Assembly: GCA_963737075.1 (NCBI GenBank)
Contig: CAVTRI010000001.1
Coordinates: 2,108,001 to 2,172,000, forward strand
DNA from: CAVTRI01 sp963737075
Lineage (GTDB): Bacteria; Actinomycetota; Acidimicrobiia; Acidimicrobiales; Palsa-688
Direction of reading: 5' to 3'
Length of the DNA: 64,000 bases
A model generated the notes under the pieces. The model searched no databases, had not been told where the DNA came from, and saw only the letters and a list, made by a program, of their open reading frames with translations. The number at the start of each line of letters is the position of its first letter. Position 1 is the stretch's first letter. Position numbers and translations under genes: made by a program. Shown one piece after another: positions 8,644-17,033 of this stretch.

Positions 8644-9836
8644 GCGATGGCGCCGCTGGCCTTGAGCTCTCCGATGTCCTCCCACGTGCGCCCGAGCTCG
8701 AGCAGCACCTCCTCAGTGTGCTGGGCAAACTCCGGTGCGGTGCCCAGCACATGCGGCTGGCCGTCGAACGCCACCGGTGCCCGGACCAGCCGAAGTGTCT
8801 CGCCGGCCGGGTGCTCCACCGAGGCGAAATAGCCGTTGGCCAGCGCCTGGGGATCCTGGCTGACCTCGAACGAGTCGGCAGCCGGCTCCCACGGCGCAGC
8901 CAGCGACACCAGCCGCGCCCGCCATTCGGCCAACGGAGCGGCCGCGAAGATGCCCGCCAGCGCCTCCCGGCAGTCGTCTGCGTTCGCGGCGCGGGCGCCG
9001 GCGTCGGAAAAGCGGACGTCCTCGATCAGTTCCTCGTGACCGAGCGCGCGACACAACGGCGCCCACCAACGCTGCGACTCCAGCATGGAGAGCATCACCC
9101 AGCGTCTGTCCGCGGTGGCATATGAAGCGGCGATGGGATTGGTGGCAGGCCGCTCCCGGCGCGAGAAGTCGCTGCCCAGAGCAGCCGAGTAGACGATGTC
9201 GGAGGACGCCACCCACATGGCGCTACCCAGCAGGGACACGTCCACCTCTGACGGCCTCCCTGTCCGTTCGCGTTGAAAGAGGGCGGATGCGATGCCGAAC
9301 GCAAGCGAAAGCGCCGCCGTTTTGTCACCGAACCCCGGTCGAGGCTGGCTGAGCGGCTCGCCGGGCCGGGTGAAGGAGTTGAGAATGCCTGCCCGCCCGA
9401 AGAACACCGCGGCGTCGTATCCAGGCTTGCCGCCCTCGGGTCCGTCGGGACCTACCGCATCGGCTTTGGCGTAGATGATGGAGGGGTTTGCCGTCCGGAG
9501 GTCATTGACGTCGATCGCCAGTCTCTTGCGGGCGCTAGGCAGGAAGCTGGTGAGGAAGACGTCGGACCGTGCGGCCAGCTCGTACAGGATTCCTCGGCCC
9601 GGCTCGGTTGAGATATCGAGCCCGATCGAACGCTTCCCCCGGTTGACCTGCTCTACCATCAGGTTGACCGGGCCTTGCATCGGGCTCACGCCGCCGGTCA
9701 CCAGCCCGCGCGCCGGGTCTCCGGTCGTTGCATGCTCGACCTTGATGACCTCCGCCCCGAAGTCAGCCAGCAAGGTTGCTGCCGCGGGGACCATCACCCA
9801 GGTCCCCACCTCGAGCACGCGGATCCCTTCGAACAC
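8640..9836 (-). CDS. CaiB/BaiF family CoA-transferase
   Basis: Family III CoA-transferase that moves CoA between carboxylic acids through an aspartyl-CoA intermediate. N-terminal GIRVLEVGTWVMVPAAA, then ADFGAEVIKVE (nucleotide part of CoA), GKRSIGLD and PSEVDVSLLGS with the likely catalytic Asp. About 398 residues. Two GTG starts are possible: the one at 9848 has no room for a ribosome site, whereas GTG at 9836 lies about eleven bases after GGGGGAGG, so I chose the latter. First gene of the operon running down to the DUF35 gene; a 14-bp palindrome lies about 75 bp upstream. Confidence 0.92.
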   Translation of the reverse strand: MFEGIRVLEVGTWVMVPAAATLLADFGAEVIKVEHATTGDPARGLVTGGVSPMQGPVNLMVEQVNRGKRSIGLDISTEPGRGILYELAARSDVFLTSFLPSARKRLAIDVNDLRTANPSIIYAKADAVGPDGPEGGKPGYDAAVFFGRAGILNSFTRPGEPLSQPRPGFGDKTAALSLAFGIASALFQRERTGRPSEVDVSLLGSAMWVASSDIVYSAALGSDFSRRERPATNPIAASYATADRRWVMLSMLESQRWWAPLCRALGHEELIEDVRFSDAGARAANADDCREALAGIFAAAPLAEWRARLVSLAAPWEPAADSFEVSQDPQALANGYFASVEHPAGETLRLVRAPVAFDGQPHVLGTAPEFAQHTEEVLLELGRTWEDIGELKASGAIA

Positions 9837-9909
9837 CAGCGTTGCCACCTCCCCCGTTATGCCGTGCCCGTCACCCTACCAGGACGTCTGCCTGGGTCTG
9901 GAGAGGTGA

Positions 9910-9923
9910 CAACCGGCCGGTTG
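9910..9923. promoter_or_regulatory. 14-bp perfect palindrome upstream of the CaiB operon
   Basis: CAACCGGCCGGTTG in the 98-bp gap between the SDR stop and the CaiB start, both on the minus strand. Size and symmetry suit a TetR- or GntR-type operator for the CaiB-epimerase-thiolase-DUF35 operon. No regulator gene is present in the window. Confidence 0.4.
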
Positions 9924-9934
9924 GTTGTTGTGAA

Positions 9935-10735
9935 CTAGTGGAAGGTCTCGCCCACGTTGACGTCGACGGACTGCCCGGTCATGCCGGCCGCCAGGTCGGA
10001 GGCGAGGAACACCACTACCCTGGCCGATTCCTCGTCAGTCGACAGGCGCGGCAGAGACACGTCGCCAACCATCCGCTGTAGCTCCGCGTCGACCGACGTG
10101 TCCCGCTGCTCCGCCAGCCGTTGCAGGTACCGTCGGAGCGAGGGGCCCCACATCCGCCCGGGCACCACGGTGTTGACCCTGATTCCGTAGGGGCCCAGTT
10201 CCCGGGCCAGCACGTGCGAGGCGGTGAGGAGGGCCGCTTTCGACGCTGCGTACGGTCCACGGCCCGCGAAGACCCGGCGCACGATCTGCGAACCGACGAA
10301 CACTACCGATCCGTGCTGGCTGCGCTTGAGCGCCGGTATGGCTGCTTTCACCAATCGCAGCGACCCGAACAGATTGACGTCGAAGGCGTCCCGCCAATCG
10401 TCGATGTTGGCCTCCTCCAGCGTCTGGCCGTACGCCCGGCCCTGCGCGAAGGCATTGCATACGACGCAGTCCAGACCGCCGAATACCTCCTCGGTCGCGG
10501 TGACGAGTGCCTGGCACTGGCTATCTATGGTTATGTCGAACGGCTTGGTGACGACGCCATTCGAAGGCCCGGCCTCCGCCGCCAGGTCGTCCGCCAGCTG
10601 CTCGAGATAGTCGGGACGACGGGCGCTGAGCATCACCTTGGCGCCGGCCGCCCGAGCGGTGCGGGCGATCTGTGCGCCGAGACCGGGCCCGACGCCGGCC
10701 ACCAGAAGCACACGTTCGTCGAGCAACGATGCCAT
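9935..10735 (-). CDS. Short-chain dehydrogenase/reductase (SDR)
   Basis: 266 residues. Coenzyme motif GVGPGLG near residue 15, CVVCNAFAQG in place of NNAG, VFVGSQIV for the catalytic Ser, PYAASK with Tyr and Lys, and C-terminal ITGQ-type block MTGQSVDVNVGE. Likely oxidises or reduces a hydroxyl/keto group with NAD(P). ATG at 10735 follows directly on the stop of the next SDR (10736), so the two SDRs and the FAH gene behind them form one operon. Confidence 0.9.
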   Translation of the reverse strand: MASLLDERVLLVAGVGPGLGAQIARTARAAGAKVMLSARRPDYLEQLADDLAAEAGPSNGVVTKPFDITIDSQCQALVTATEEVFGGLDCVVCNAFAQGRAYGQTLEEANIDDWRDAFDVNLFGSLRLVKAAIPALKRSQHGSVVFVGSQIVRRVFAGRGPYAASKAALLTASHVLARELGPYGIRVNTVVPGRMWGPSLRRYLQRLAEQRDTSVDAELQRMVGDVSLPRLSTDEESARVVVFLASDLAAGMTGQSVDVNVGETFH

Positions 10736-11566
10736 TCAGCGGCCCCAGGAAGCGGCGCTCGGGTGCGAGGAACGGACCGCTTCCCACCGGCGAAACGCGT
10801 GCCGGTGGCGGTGTGCCGTGGTGCCGCTGTCGACAACGATCGTCTGCCCGGTGATGCCGCGTGCCTCGTCGCTGGCCAGCCACGCCACGACGCCGGCGAT
10901 CTCCTCGGGAGACGCCGGGGACTCCAGCAACCGCTCCGCTTCCAGCTCGAGGAGGAGGCCCGACGCCGCCAGGCGCGAGCTGACCGGGTCGCTGAGGATC
11001 AGCGACGGCGCGACCGCGTTGCACCGCACGCCCACCGATCCGTACATGGTCGCCACGTACTTGGTCAAGGTCATGATCGCGGCCTTGGACGACCCGTACG
11101 CGGATAGCACCTCGTCGCCCCACAGGCCGGCAACCGAAGCCGTATTGATGATGGCGCCGCCGCCGGATCTCTTCATGAGCGGAACGGCGTGCTTGCAGCC
11201 GAGCATCACCCCACCGGCGTTGGTCAGCAGCACCCGGGACCATACGTCGAACTCGGTGTCAACGAGGTCTGCGTCGTCGGCCGACGACATGCCCACGTTG
11301 TTGTGCAGGATGTCGAGCCGGCGAAACCTACGGTCGGCGACGTCCATGAGCTGCCTGACGTCGGTTTCTTCGGCGACGTCGACGTTGACCGCCTCCGCCA
11401 CACCACCGGCTGCCCTCACCCCGGCGGCAGCCGCTTCCGCGGCTTGCCAATCGCGGTCCCCCACGACGACGGCCGCACCCTCGGATCCGAAGCGTTCGGC
11501 GACCGCTCTGCCAACCGGGCCGACGCCCGCGACGACGGCTACCCGTCCCTCGAACCGCCGGCTCAT
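10736..11566 (-). CDS. Short-chain dehydrogenase/reductase (SDR)
   Basis: 276 residues. VAGVGPVGRA at the N-terminus is a shortened glycine motif, followed by ILHNNVGMSS, NTASVAGLWG (Ser) and YGSSKAAI (Tyr, Lys), ending in GITGQTIVVDSG and a 25-residue basic tail. The ATG overlaps the stop of the upstream FAH gene as ATGA. The tail past the normal SDR end is slightly long for the family but carries no recognisable domain. Confidence 0.9.
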   Translation of the reverse strand: MSRRFEGRVAVVAGVGPVGRAVAERFGSEGAAVVVGDRDWQAAEAAAAGVRAAGGVAEAVNVDVAEETDVRQLMDVADRRFRRLDILHNNVGMSSADDADLVDTEFDVWSRVLLTNAGGVMLGCKHAVPLMKRSGGGAIINTASVAGLWGDEVLSAYGSSKAAIMTLTKYVATMYGSVGVRCNAVAPSLILSDPVSSRLAASGLLLELEAERLLESPASPEEIAGVVAWLASDEARGITGQTIVVDSGTTAHRHRHAFRRWEAVRSSHPSAASWGR

Positions 11567-12409
11567 GACGGGCCAGATGTTTCGGCGACGAAGCGGTTCT
11601 CCATCTGGCTGAGGCCTTCTATCCTCGTCGTCACCGTTTCACCCGGGCGGATGAACCGCGGTGGATTGCGTCCGGCACCGACACCCTCCGGCGTCCCGGT
11701 GAAGATGAGATCGCCGGGGCGGAGCGTCACAATGGTGCTGGCGTAAGCCACCAATTTGACAGGGTCGAACAGCAAATCCGAGGTATGTGCGTCCTGCATT
11801 GTTTCGCCATCCACGAGGCAGCTGACCGCGAGAATCCGGCCGCACGCTGCCGACCTCGTCAGTCGTCACCAGCGCCGGGCCCACCGGCGAGCACGCCTCC
11901 CACGTCTTTCCCTGCAGCCACTGCGTCGTGCGTCGCTGCCAGTCGCGCATGCTCACGTCGTTGCCGATGGTGAAACCGGCGATGGCCGCTGCCGCCATCT
12001 CCTCCGTCGCGTTGCGCGCCGGGCCGCCCACCACGACCACCAGCTCGGCTTCCCAGTCGACCCGTTGGGAGGCGTCCGGCAACACGATTTCGTCATGCGG
12101 GCCGGTGAGCGCCTCGGGAAATTTGGCAAACAGCGTCGGGTGGGTCGGCACCTCTCCCCCACCCTCTCGAACGTGCAAGAGGTAGTTGAGCCCGACGCAC
12201 AGGACCTTGGACGGGTGGGGCACCACAGGGGCGAGCGAGAGCTCTTCCGATTGTTCCTTCGGCCCGTCTTGCCCGGCCAAGGAGCGCCAGTCGTCACCGC
12301 TCCCGAGCAACGCCCCGACGTCCGCGGAGGGGAGGAGCACCGCTTCGCCACCCTCGATGCGGGCGGCTCTGGTCTCCCCGTCCGGCCGGCGAATCGTAAC
12401 CAGATGCAT
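11563..12409 (-). pseudogene. Fumarylacetoacetate hydrolase family protein, frameshifted
   Basis: The family cleaves C-C bonds of acyl-pyruvate or fumarylacetoacetate-type substrates with a divalent metal. From ATG at 12409 the first frame gives VLCVGLNYLLHV, DWEAELVVVVGG and FTIGNDVSMRDWQ (metal ligands) up to EVGSVRPDS. The second frame continues with the C-terminal part DGETMQDAHTSDLLFD, LRPGDLIFTGTPEGVG. The switch lies near 11834-11846 and is explained by one extra base. The joined protein of about 280 residues would be normal, with all domains and residues kept, so either a very recent mutation or a sequence error is possible. The end overlaps the SDR start as ATGA. Confidence 0.85.
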
Positions 12410-12541
12410 CCCATCTCACCTTTCGCCTGCTGAGTGCTGGGCGCCGAATCTAGCCAAGCCGGGACGCGAGGCTTGCGCCATCAAACAGCCGAACGTTCGT
12501 CGCGATACCATCGCCAGCTCGACGAGGGGAGGATGAAAGTC

Positions 12542-13486
12542 ATGCCGGAGACGCACGTCCAGTCTTGGCGCCCAGCGTCGATCCCGGCTCTGGAGCTCGC
12601 CGACGTGAGCGTCGTGGCGGAGGATTTGGCGTTCCCAGAGGGTCCGATCGCGATGTCGGACGGGAGCGTGCTGGTCACCGAGCTCGATCGCGGCCGGTTG
12701 ACACTCGTGTCGCCGTCCGGGGCTGTGGAGGTGGCGGCGGAGTGCGGGGGCGGACCGAACGGGGCGGCCGTGGGCCCCGACGGCGCAGTGTACGTCTGCA
12801 ACAACGGCGGCCGCTTTGCCAGCGGCGACTGGAAAGGGGGATGGATCGAGCGCGTCGACCTGGGCTCGGGCGCACGCGATGTGCTCTACGCCGCATGTGA
12901 CGGGCGCCGGCTGTCCGGCCCCAACGACCTGGTGTTCGACGCCACCGGCAGCTTCTACTTCACCGACACCGGGAAGTTCCGGGGTCGCGAACGCGACGTC
13001 GGCTCCGTCTACTACGCCCGTCCCGACGGGACCCAGATCCTGGAGCTCGTCCACCCGGCCGAAGCCCCCAACGGGATCGGATTGTCGCCCGACGCCACCA
13101 CGCTGTATTACGCGGAGACGGTCACCGGACGGCTCCGGCGGCGTCATATAGACGCGCCCGGTCAGCTGACGGCCGCGAGCGCCGACGACCCGGCAACGGT
13201 CGTGGTCGGTCTTCCGGGGCTTCAGGGCTTCGATTCCCTGGCCGTGGACAGTGAAGGCAACGTCTGCGTAGCGACCCTGCTGACCGGCTGCATCACGGTG
13301 ATATCGCCTTGGACGGGCGACGTGGTGCAGTACAGCCTGCCGCCGGGCTGCGAAGACCGGATGCCGACAAACCTCTGCTTCGCAGGCCCAGACCTGCGCA
13401 CCGTGTACATCACCCTGGGCCGCAGCGGGCGGCTCCTGCGATGCCGGTGGCCTGTCGCCGGCCTGCCTCTCGTCTTCTCCCTGTGA
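12542..13486 (+). CDS. SMP-30/gluconolactonase/LRE family lactonase
   Basis: 314 residues, six-bladed propeller family that hydrolyses lactones with one divalent metal. Metal-site motifs are visible: LAFPEGPI (Glu), APNGIGLSPD (Asn) and GFDSLAVDSEGN (Asp), plus SGPNDLVFD. The start is taken as ATG at 12542 because GAGGGGAGG lies nine bases upstream; the ATG at 12533 sits directly on that site. First gene of a plus-strand set with the alcohol dehydrogenase and the epoxide-hydrolase-like gene, divergent from the FAH operon. It may open a lactone formed by the neighbouring dehydrogenases (inference). Confidence 0.9.
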   Translation: MPETHVQSWRPASIPALELADVSVVAEDLAFPEGPIAMSDGSVLVTELDRGRLTLVSPSGAVEVAAECGGGPNGAAVGPDGAVYVCNNGGRFASGDWKGGWIERVDLGSGARDVLYAACDGRRLSGPNDLVFDATGSFYFTDTGKFRGRERDVGSVYYARPDGTQILELVHPAEAPNGIGLSPDATTLYYAETVTGRLRRRHIDAPGQLTAASADDPATVVVGLPGLQGFDSLAVDSEGNVCVATLLTGCITVISPWTGDVVQYSLPPGCEDRMPTNLCFAGPDLRTVYITLGRSGRLLRCRWPVAGLPLVFSL

Positions 13487-13505
13487 TCGAAAGGGCCTGC
13501 CCTCC

Positions 13506-14598
13506 ATGAGCGAGACCGCCACCTTCGTCGTGCAGACGTCGCCCCGGGCTTACGAGATGCGGAGCGCTCCGCTGCCGGACATCGGGCCCGACGACGGGCT
13601 GCTTGCCCTCGAAGGCTGCGGCGTGTGTGGTACCGACGTCGAGGTGTTTGAGGGCGTCCTCGGACGCGCCTACCCGCTGGTCCCCGGACACGAGCCGTTC
13701 GGCCGCATCCTGAAGATCGGCCGCAACGCCGAGGCGAAGTGGCAGGTCGGGGAGGGCGACCGGGTTGCCGTGCATTCCACGTTGACCTGCGGCCGATGCC
13801 GGACGTGCCGCCGCGGGTTGCGCGGCTGCACCGCCCCGGAGTTCGCCGACTCCTCGATTTACGGCTTCCGCTCCCCGGACATACCCCCCAGCCTGTGGGG
13901 CGGCTTCTCCACGCATCTCTACCTTGCGCCGGAGGCGATCCTCGTGCCGCTGCCCGACAAGCTGAGCGTTCCCGCGGCCTCCCTGTTCAACGTCATGTCC
14001 AACGGCGTCGACTGGGTGCTGGCCGTCGGTGAGATGCGCCCGGGGATGACAGTCGCCGTCCTCGGCGCCGGACCTCGTGGCATCGCCTCCGTTATTGCGG
14101 CACGCGCGGGCGGCGCCGCGGAGATCGCCATCACCGGCCTCGCCGCCGACGACAGCCGCTTGCAGCTCGCCCTCGAGGCCGGAGCAGACCACGCCATTGA
14201 CGTCACCGACATCGAGGTCGTTGACACGGTGCTCTCCAAGCTTCGGCGGCCACCAGAATCTCGTCGTCGACTGCACCCCGATGTCCCTGGAGTCTGTAAC
14301 CGACGCCGTGCGGATGGCTGCTCGCCAGGGCACGGTTGTGCTGGCCGGCATGAAGGGGCCGTCCGGTATGGCGCCCATCCCGGTCGACACCGTCTCGGGA
14401 AAACAGCTGGTGCTCAAGGGGGCCGTCTCCCGTTCGCTCGAGTCCATGGAGCTGGCTATCGAGTTGCTCCAGGCCGGCCGGGCGCCCTACGAGCGCTTCG
14501 CTAGCCACGCCTTCACACTCGACCGGGCCGCCGATGGGGTCCGGGCGCTGACGGGCGAAGACCGCCCGATCCACGTGCGCATCGTCCCAGAAGTGTGA
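13506..14598 (+). pseudogene. Zinc-dependent alcohol dehydrogenase (MDR superfamily), frameshifted
   Basis: N-terminal GroES-like domain has GVCGTDVEV and PGHEP (catalytic zinc) and the lobe CGRCRTCRRGLRGC (structural zinc). The Rossmann domain has VLGAGPRG. At 14241-14250 the frame changes: before it AIDVTDIEVVDTVLSKL, after it GGHQNLVVDCTP and VVLAGMKGP through to HVRIVPEV. One extra base explains it. Joined, the protein is about 363 residues, complete for the family. The stop TGA overlaps the next GTG start as GTGA, which suggests that the reading frame was recently intact. Confidence 0.85.
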
Positions 14599-15767
14599 AC
14601 GTGAGGGTTGTCCCCTACCGGGTGGAGGTCGCAGATACGGTGCTCCGCGACCTGCGCGACCGGCTGGCTCGCACCCGCTTCGGCGACGAACCCGCGGAGG
14701 CGGGGTGGGCGTACGGCACGAGCCTCCACTACCTGCGGGAGCTCGTCGCCTACTGGCGGTCTGAGTTCGACTGGCGAAACGAGGAGCGAAGCTTGAACGA
14801 GCTGCCGCACCACCGTGCCGATGTTGACGGGCTCGGCATCCACTTCGTTCACCAGCCGGGCGCCGGCCCCGCCCCTCTCCCGATGGTGCTCGTGCACGGA
14901 TGGCCCACAGGTTTCCCCGAGATGGTCAAGCTGATCCCGCTCCTGAGCGACCCCGCTCATCACGGCGGTAGCGACGCAGATGCCTTTGACGTGATCGTGC
15001 CATCCCTGCCCGGATACAGCTTCTCCGACGCCCCCTCGGCGCCCGGGTATGGGTACCGCCGGGCGGCCGAGGACCTCCGTCGGGTGGTGGTCGAAGGCCT
15101 GGGGCACCGGCGTTACGGGCTGCACGCCACGGGGGCGGGGGCGTACGTCACCGGCTGGATGGCCCTCGACCACCCGGACGAGGTCGTCGGCTTGCACACC
15201 CACGATCCGGTGCTGATGCCGCCGCCGGTCTTCGATCCGCCCGAGCCGCCCCCCTCACCCGCGGAACGGGCGTTTCTCGAACGGTCGCAGCGCTGGGCGG
15301 CGGCAGAAGGCGCCTACGCTCAAGTGCACCGGACCAAACCCCAGAGCCTCGGCCACACGCTCGCCGACTCCCCGGCGGGGCTGGCGTCATGGCTGCTGGA
15401 CAAGTTCTGGGCGTGGAGCGACTGCGGAGGCGACCTCGAGACCCGTTACTCGAAGGACGCGTTCCTGACGATCGCCACCATCCACTGGGCCACGGGCCGC
15501 ATCGCCTCGTCTCTCCGGGCCTACTACGAGCGGGTCCACGCCGACCCTCCGGCTGCGGGCTCTGGGCGATTGCAGGTGCCGACGGGTGTGGCGACGCCGC
15601 CCGACAACGGAAACCACCCGCCCCGAAAGGCGCCCCGTGAGATGGTGGCCCGCACGCACGACGTCCGGCATTGGGTCGACCTTCCACGCGGGGGGCACTT
15701 CGTGTCCTGGGAGGAGCCGGAGCTCGTCGCTGACAGCATCCGCGCCTTTTTCCGGGCGCTTCGCTGA
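14595..15767 (+). CDS. Epoxide hydrolase-like alpha/beta hydrolase lacking the nucleophile Asp
   Basis: 390 residues. N-terminal EHN lid region, then LVHGWPTGFPEMVKL (oxyanion motif HGWP), SLPGYSFSD, and C-terminal GGHFVSWEEPEL with the catalytic His. At the nucleophile elbow family members read GGDWGA with the attacking Asp; here the aligned stretch is RYGLHATGAGAYVTGW, with Gly at the Asp position and Ala for Trp. No frameshift is present. The normal covalent mechanism is therefore not possible as written; it may be a binding protein or use another chemistry. GTG at 14595 overlaps the dehydrogenase stop (GTGA). Confidence 0.85.
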   Translation: MNVRVVPYRVEVADTVLRDLRDRLARTRFGDEPAEAGWAYGTSLHYLRELVAYWRSEFDWRNEERSLNELPHHRADVDGLGIHFVHQPGAGPAPLPMVLVHGWPTGFPEMVKLIPLLSDPAHHGGSDADAFDVIVPSLPGYSFSDAPSAPGYGYRRAAEDLRRVVVEGLGHRRYGLHATGAGAYVTGWMALDHPDEVVGLHTHDPVLMPPPVFDPPEPPPSPAERAFLERSQRWAAAEGAYAQVHRTKPQSLGHTLADSPAGLASWLLDKFWAWSDCGGDLETRYSKDAFLTIATIHWATGRIASSLRAYYERVHADPPAAGSGRLQVPTGVATPPDNGNHPPRKAPREMVARTHDVRHWVDLPRGGHFVSWEEPELVADSIRAFFRALR

Positions 15768-15794
15768 TGGCCCTCTCTTCTCTCTGGTTAGAGG

Positions 15795-15810
15795 ACCGGG
15801 CCTTCCCGGT
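15795..15810. terminator. Hairpin between convergent genes
   Basis: ACCGGG-CCTT-CCCGGT, a 6-bp stem with a 4-nt loop in the 65-bp gap between two convergent genes. No T run follows, so a simple intrinsic terminator is only tentative; symmetry would let it serve both strands. Confidence 0.35.
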
Positions 15811-15832
15811 GCCGTCTTCGCCTTCGTACCGC

Positions 15833-17020
15833 TCAGAGCGCCGGCGCCTTCCCGGTGCCCGGCGAGCTTCGGGGCAAGCCGAGCATCCGCTCGGCGATGA
15901 TGTTGCGGAACACCTCGGTCGTACCGCCGTAGGTCGCCGTGCCCTGCGCGAACCGGTGCGCGTGCTCTATCCAGCCGTTTCCGATCGCTCCCTCCTCACC
16001 CCGAGGCAGGAGCCCCCGGGGCCCGACCAGGTCGAGCAGGCCAGCGCCGACGCGAATGGCTACGTCAGACGACAGCACGCGACCAGCGGGGCCAGTAGCG
16101 GTGGTGGCCAGCTCCACATCAAGCGCATAGCGGGCCAGACGCTGGCGAACCAAGGGATCGTCGATCGGGCGACAGCCGTCCGGCCCGGGCGTCTGCGCCC
16201 ACTGTACCGCGTCGTCGAGCGCGGCGACAGAAGAGAACCCGTACATCCCACCCGGGCTGTCGAGCGGCACCGGACGATCACTCTCCGGCATGGCGTGCTC
16301 GGCGTTGAGCGGGCCGAGCAACACCGTCCACCCCTGGTCGACGGGGCCCAGCCGGTAGCGGTCCAGGATGCGGACGCCGTCGTAGAACACCATGTTGGTC
16401 CGTTCACCGCCCAGCGTCTGCAACGGACGGATCTCGGCGTCGTCGAGCGGGCAAAGAAACATCGTGAGCCCTTTGTGCTTGGCAGCGTCAGGGTTCGTCC
16501 GGGTCAGAAGAAACGAGTACTGGCAGTTCTGGGCGCCCGTCGTGAACATCTTCTGGCCGTCGATCACCCACTCGTCGCCGTCCCTGTGGGCGCGGGTCTT
16601 GGCCGCCGCGATGTCGGAGCCCGAGTCGGGCTCGGTATAGCCAAGACAGAACCTGATGTCCCCCCGTGCCACCCCGGGCAGGACCTCCGCCTTCAGATCG
16701 TCGTTGGCCCATCGCAGCACCGCGGGCAAGACCAGTGCCGTCGTGCCCATGGTGATCATCGGGGCGTGGCGCAACCGGAGCTCCCGGGCCAGGATCGCCG
16801 CCTGCAAGGGTGTCGCCCCCGCACCCCCGTCCTCGGGCCGCCAGGTGGGCAGGATCCATCCCTCCGCTCCGAGCGCCTTGTGAAGACCGAGATTGAACCC
16901 GTCCCCGCGCTCGAGCTCCTCGTCGATCACGGCCGGAGTGATGTGCTCGTCGCAGAAGACCCGGACACGATCGCAGAACGCGTTGGTTTCTATATCCAGG
17001 TCGACGTGGCCGAAGTCCAT
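15833..17020 (-). CDS. Acyl-CoA dehydrogenase, large-motif subunit of a pair
   Basis: 395 residues from ATG at 17020 with GAGAGGAGC upstream. FAD-dependent alpha,beta-desaturation of acyl-CoA. Motifs: CLGYTEPDSGSDIAA (substrate/FAD signature), WVIDGQKMFTTGA, and C-terminal TYGGTTEVFRNIIAERMLGLPR. It follows a second, shorter acyl-CoA dehydrogenase by 13 bp. Adjacent long/short pairs in actinobacteria (ChsE-type) form alpha2beta2 heterotetramers that act on steroid side chains; this pair may do the same (inference). The open frame extends upstream only into the neighbouring gene. Confidence 0.92.
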   Translation of the reverse strand: MDFGHVDLDIETNAFCDRVRVFCDEHITPAVIDEELERGDGFNLGLHKALGAEGWILPTWRPEDGGAGATPLQAAILARELRLRHAPMITMGTTALVLPAVLRWANDDLKAEVLPGVARGDIRFCLGYTEPDSGSDIAAAKTRAHRDGDEWVIDGQKMFTTGAQNCQYSFLLTRTNPDAAKHKGLTMFLCPLDDAEIRPLQTLGGERTNMVFYDGVRILDRYRLGPVDQGWTVLLGPLNAEHAMPESDRPVPLDSPGGMYGFSSVAALDDAVQWAQTPGPDGCRPIDDPLVRQRLARYALDVELATTATGPAGRVLSSDVAIRVGAGLLDLVGPRGLLPRGEEGAIGNGWIEHAHRFAQGTATYGGTTEVFRNIIAERMLGLPRSSPGTGKAPAL

Positions 17021-17033
17021 CCGCTGCTCCTCT

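Noticed and set aside
9837..9848. GTG at 9848 as CaiB start
   Set aside because: The ribosome site GGGGGAGG abuts this codon; the GTG at 9836 has better spacing. The difference is four residues.
15795..15810. Classical intrinsic terminator
   Set aside because: No run of T after the stem; listed only as a low-confidence hairpin.
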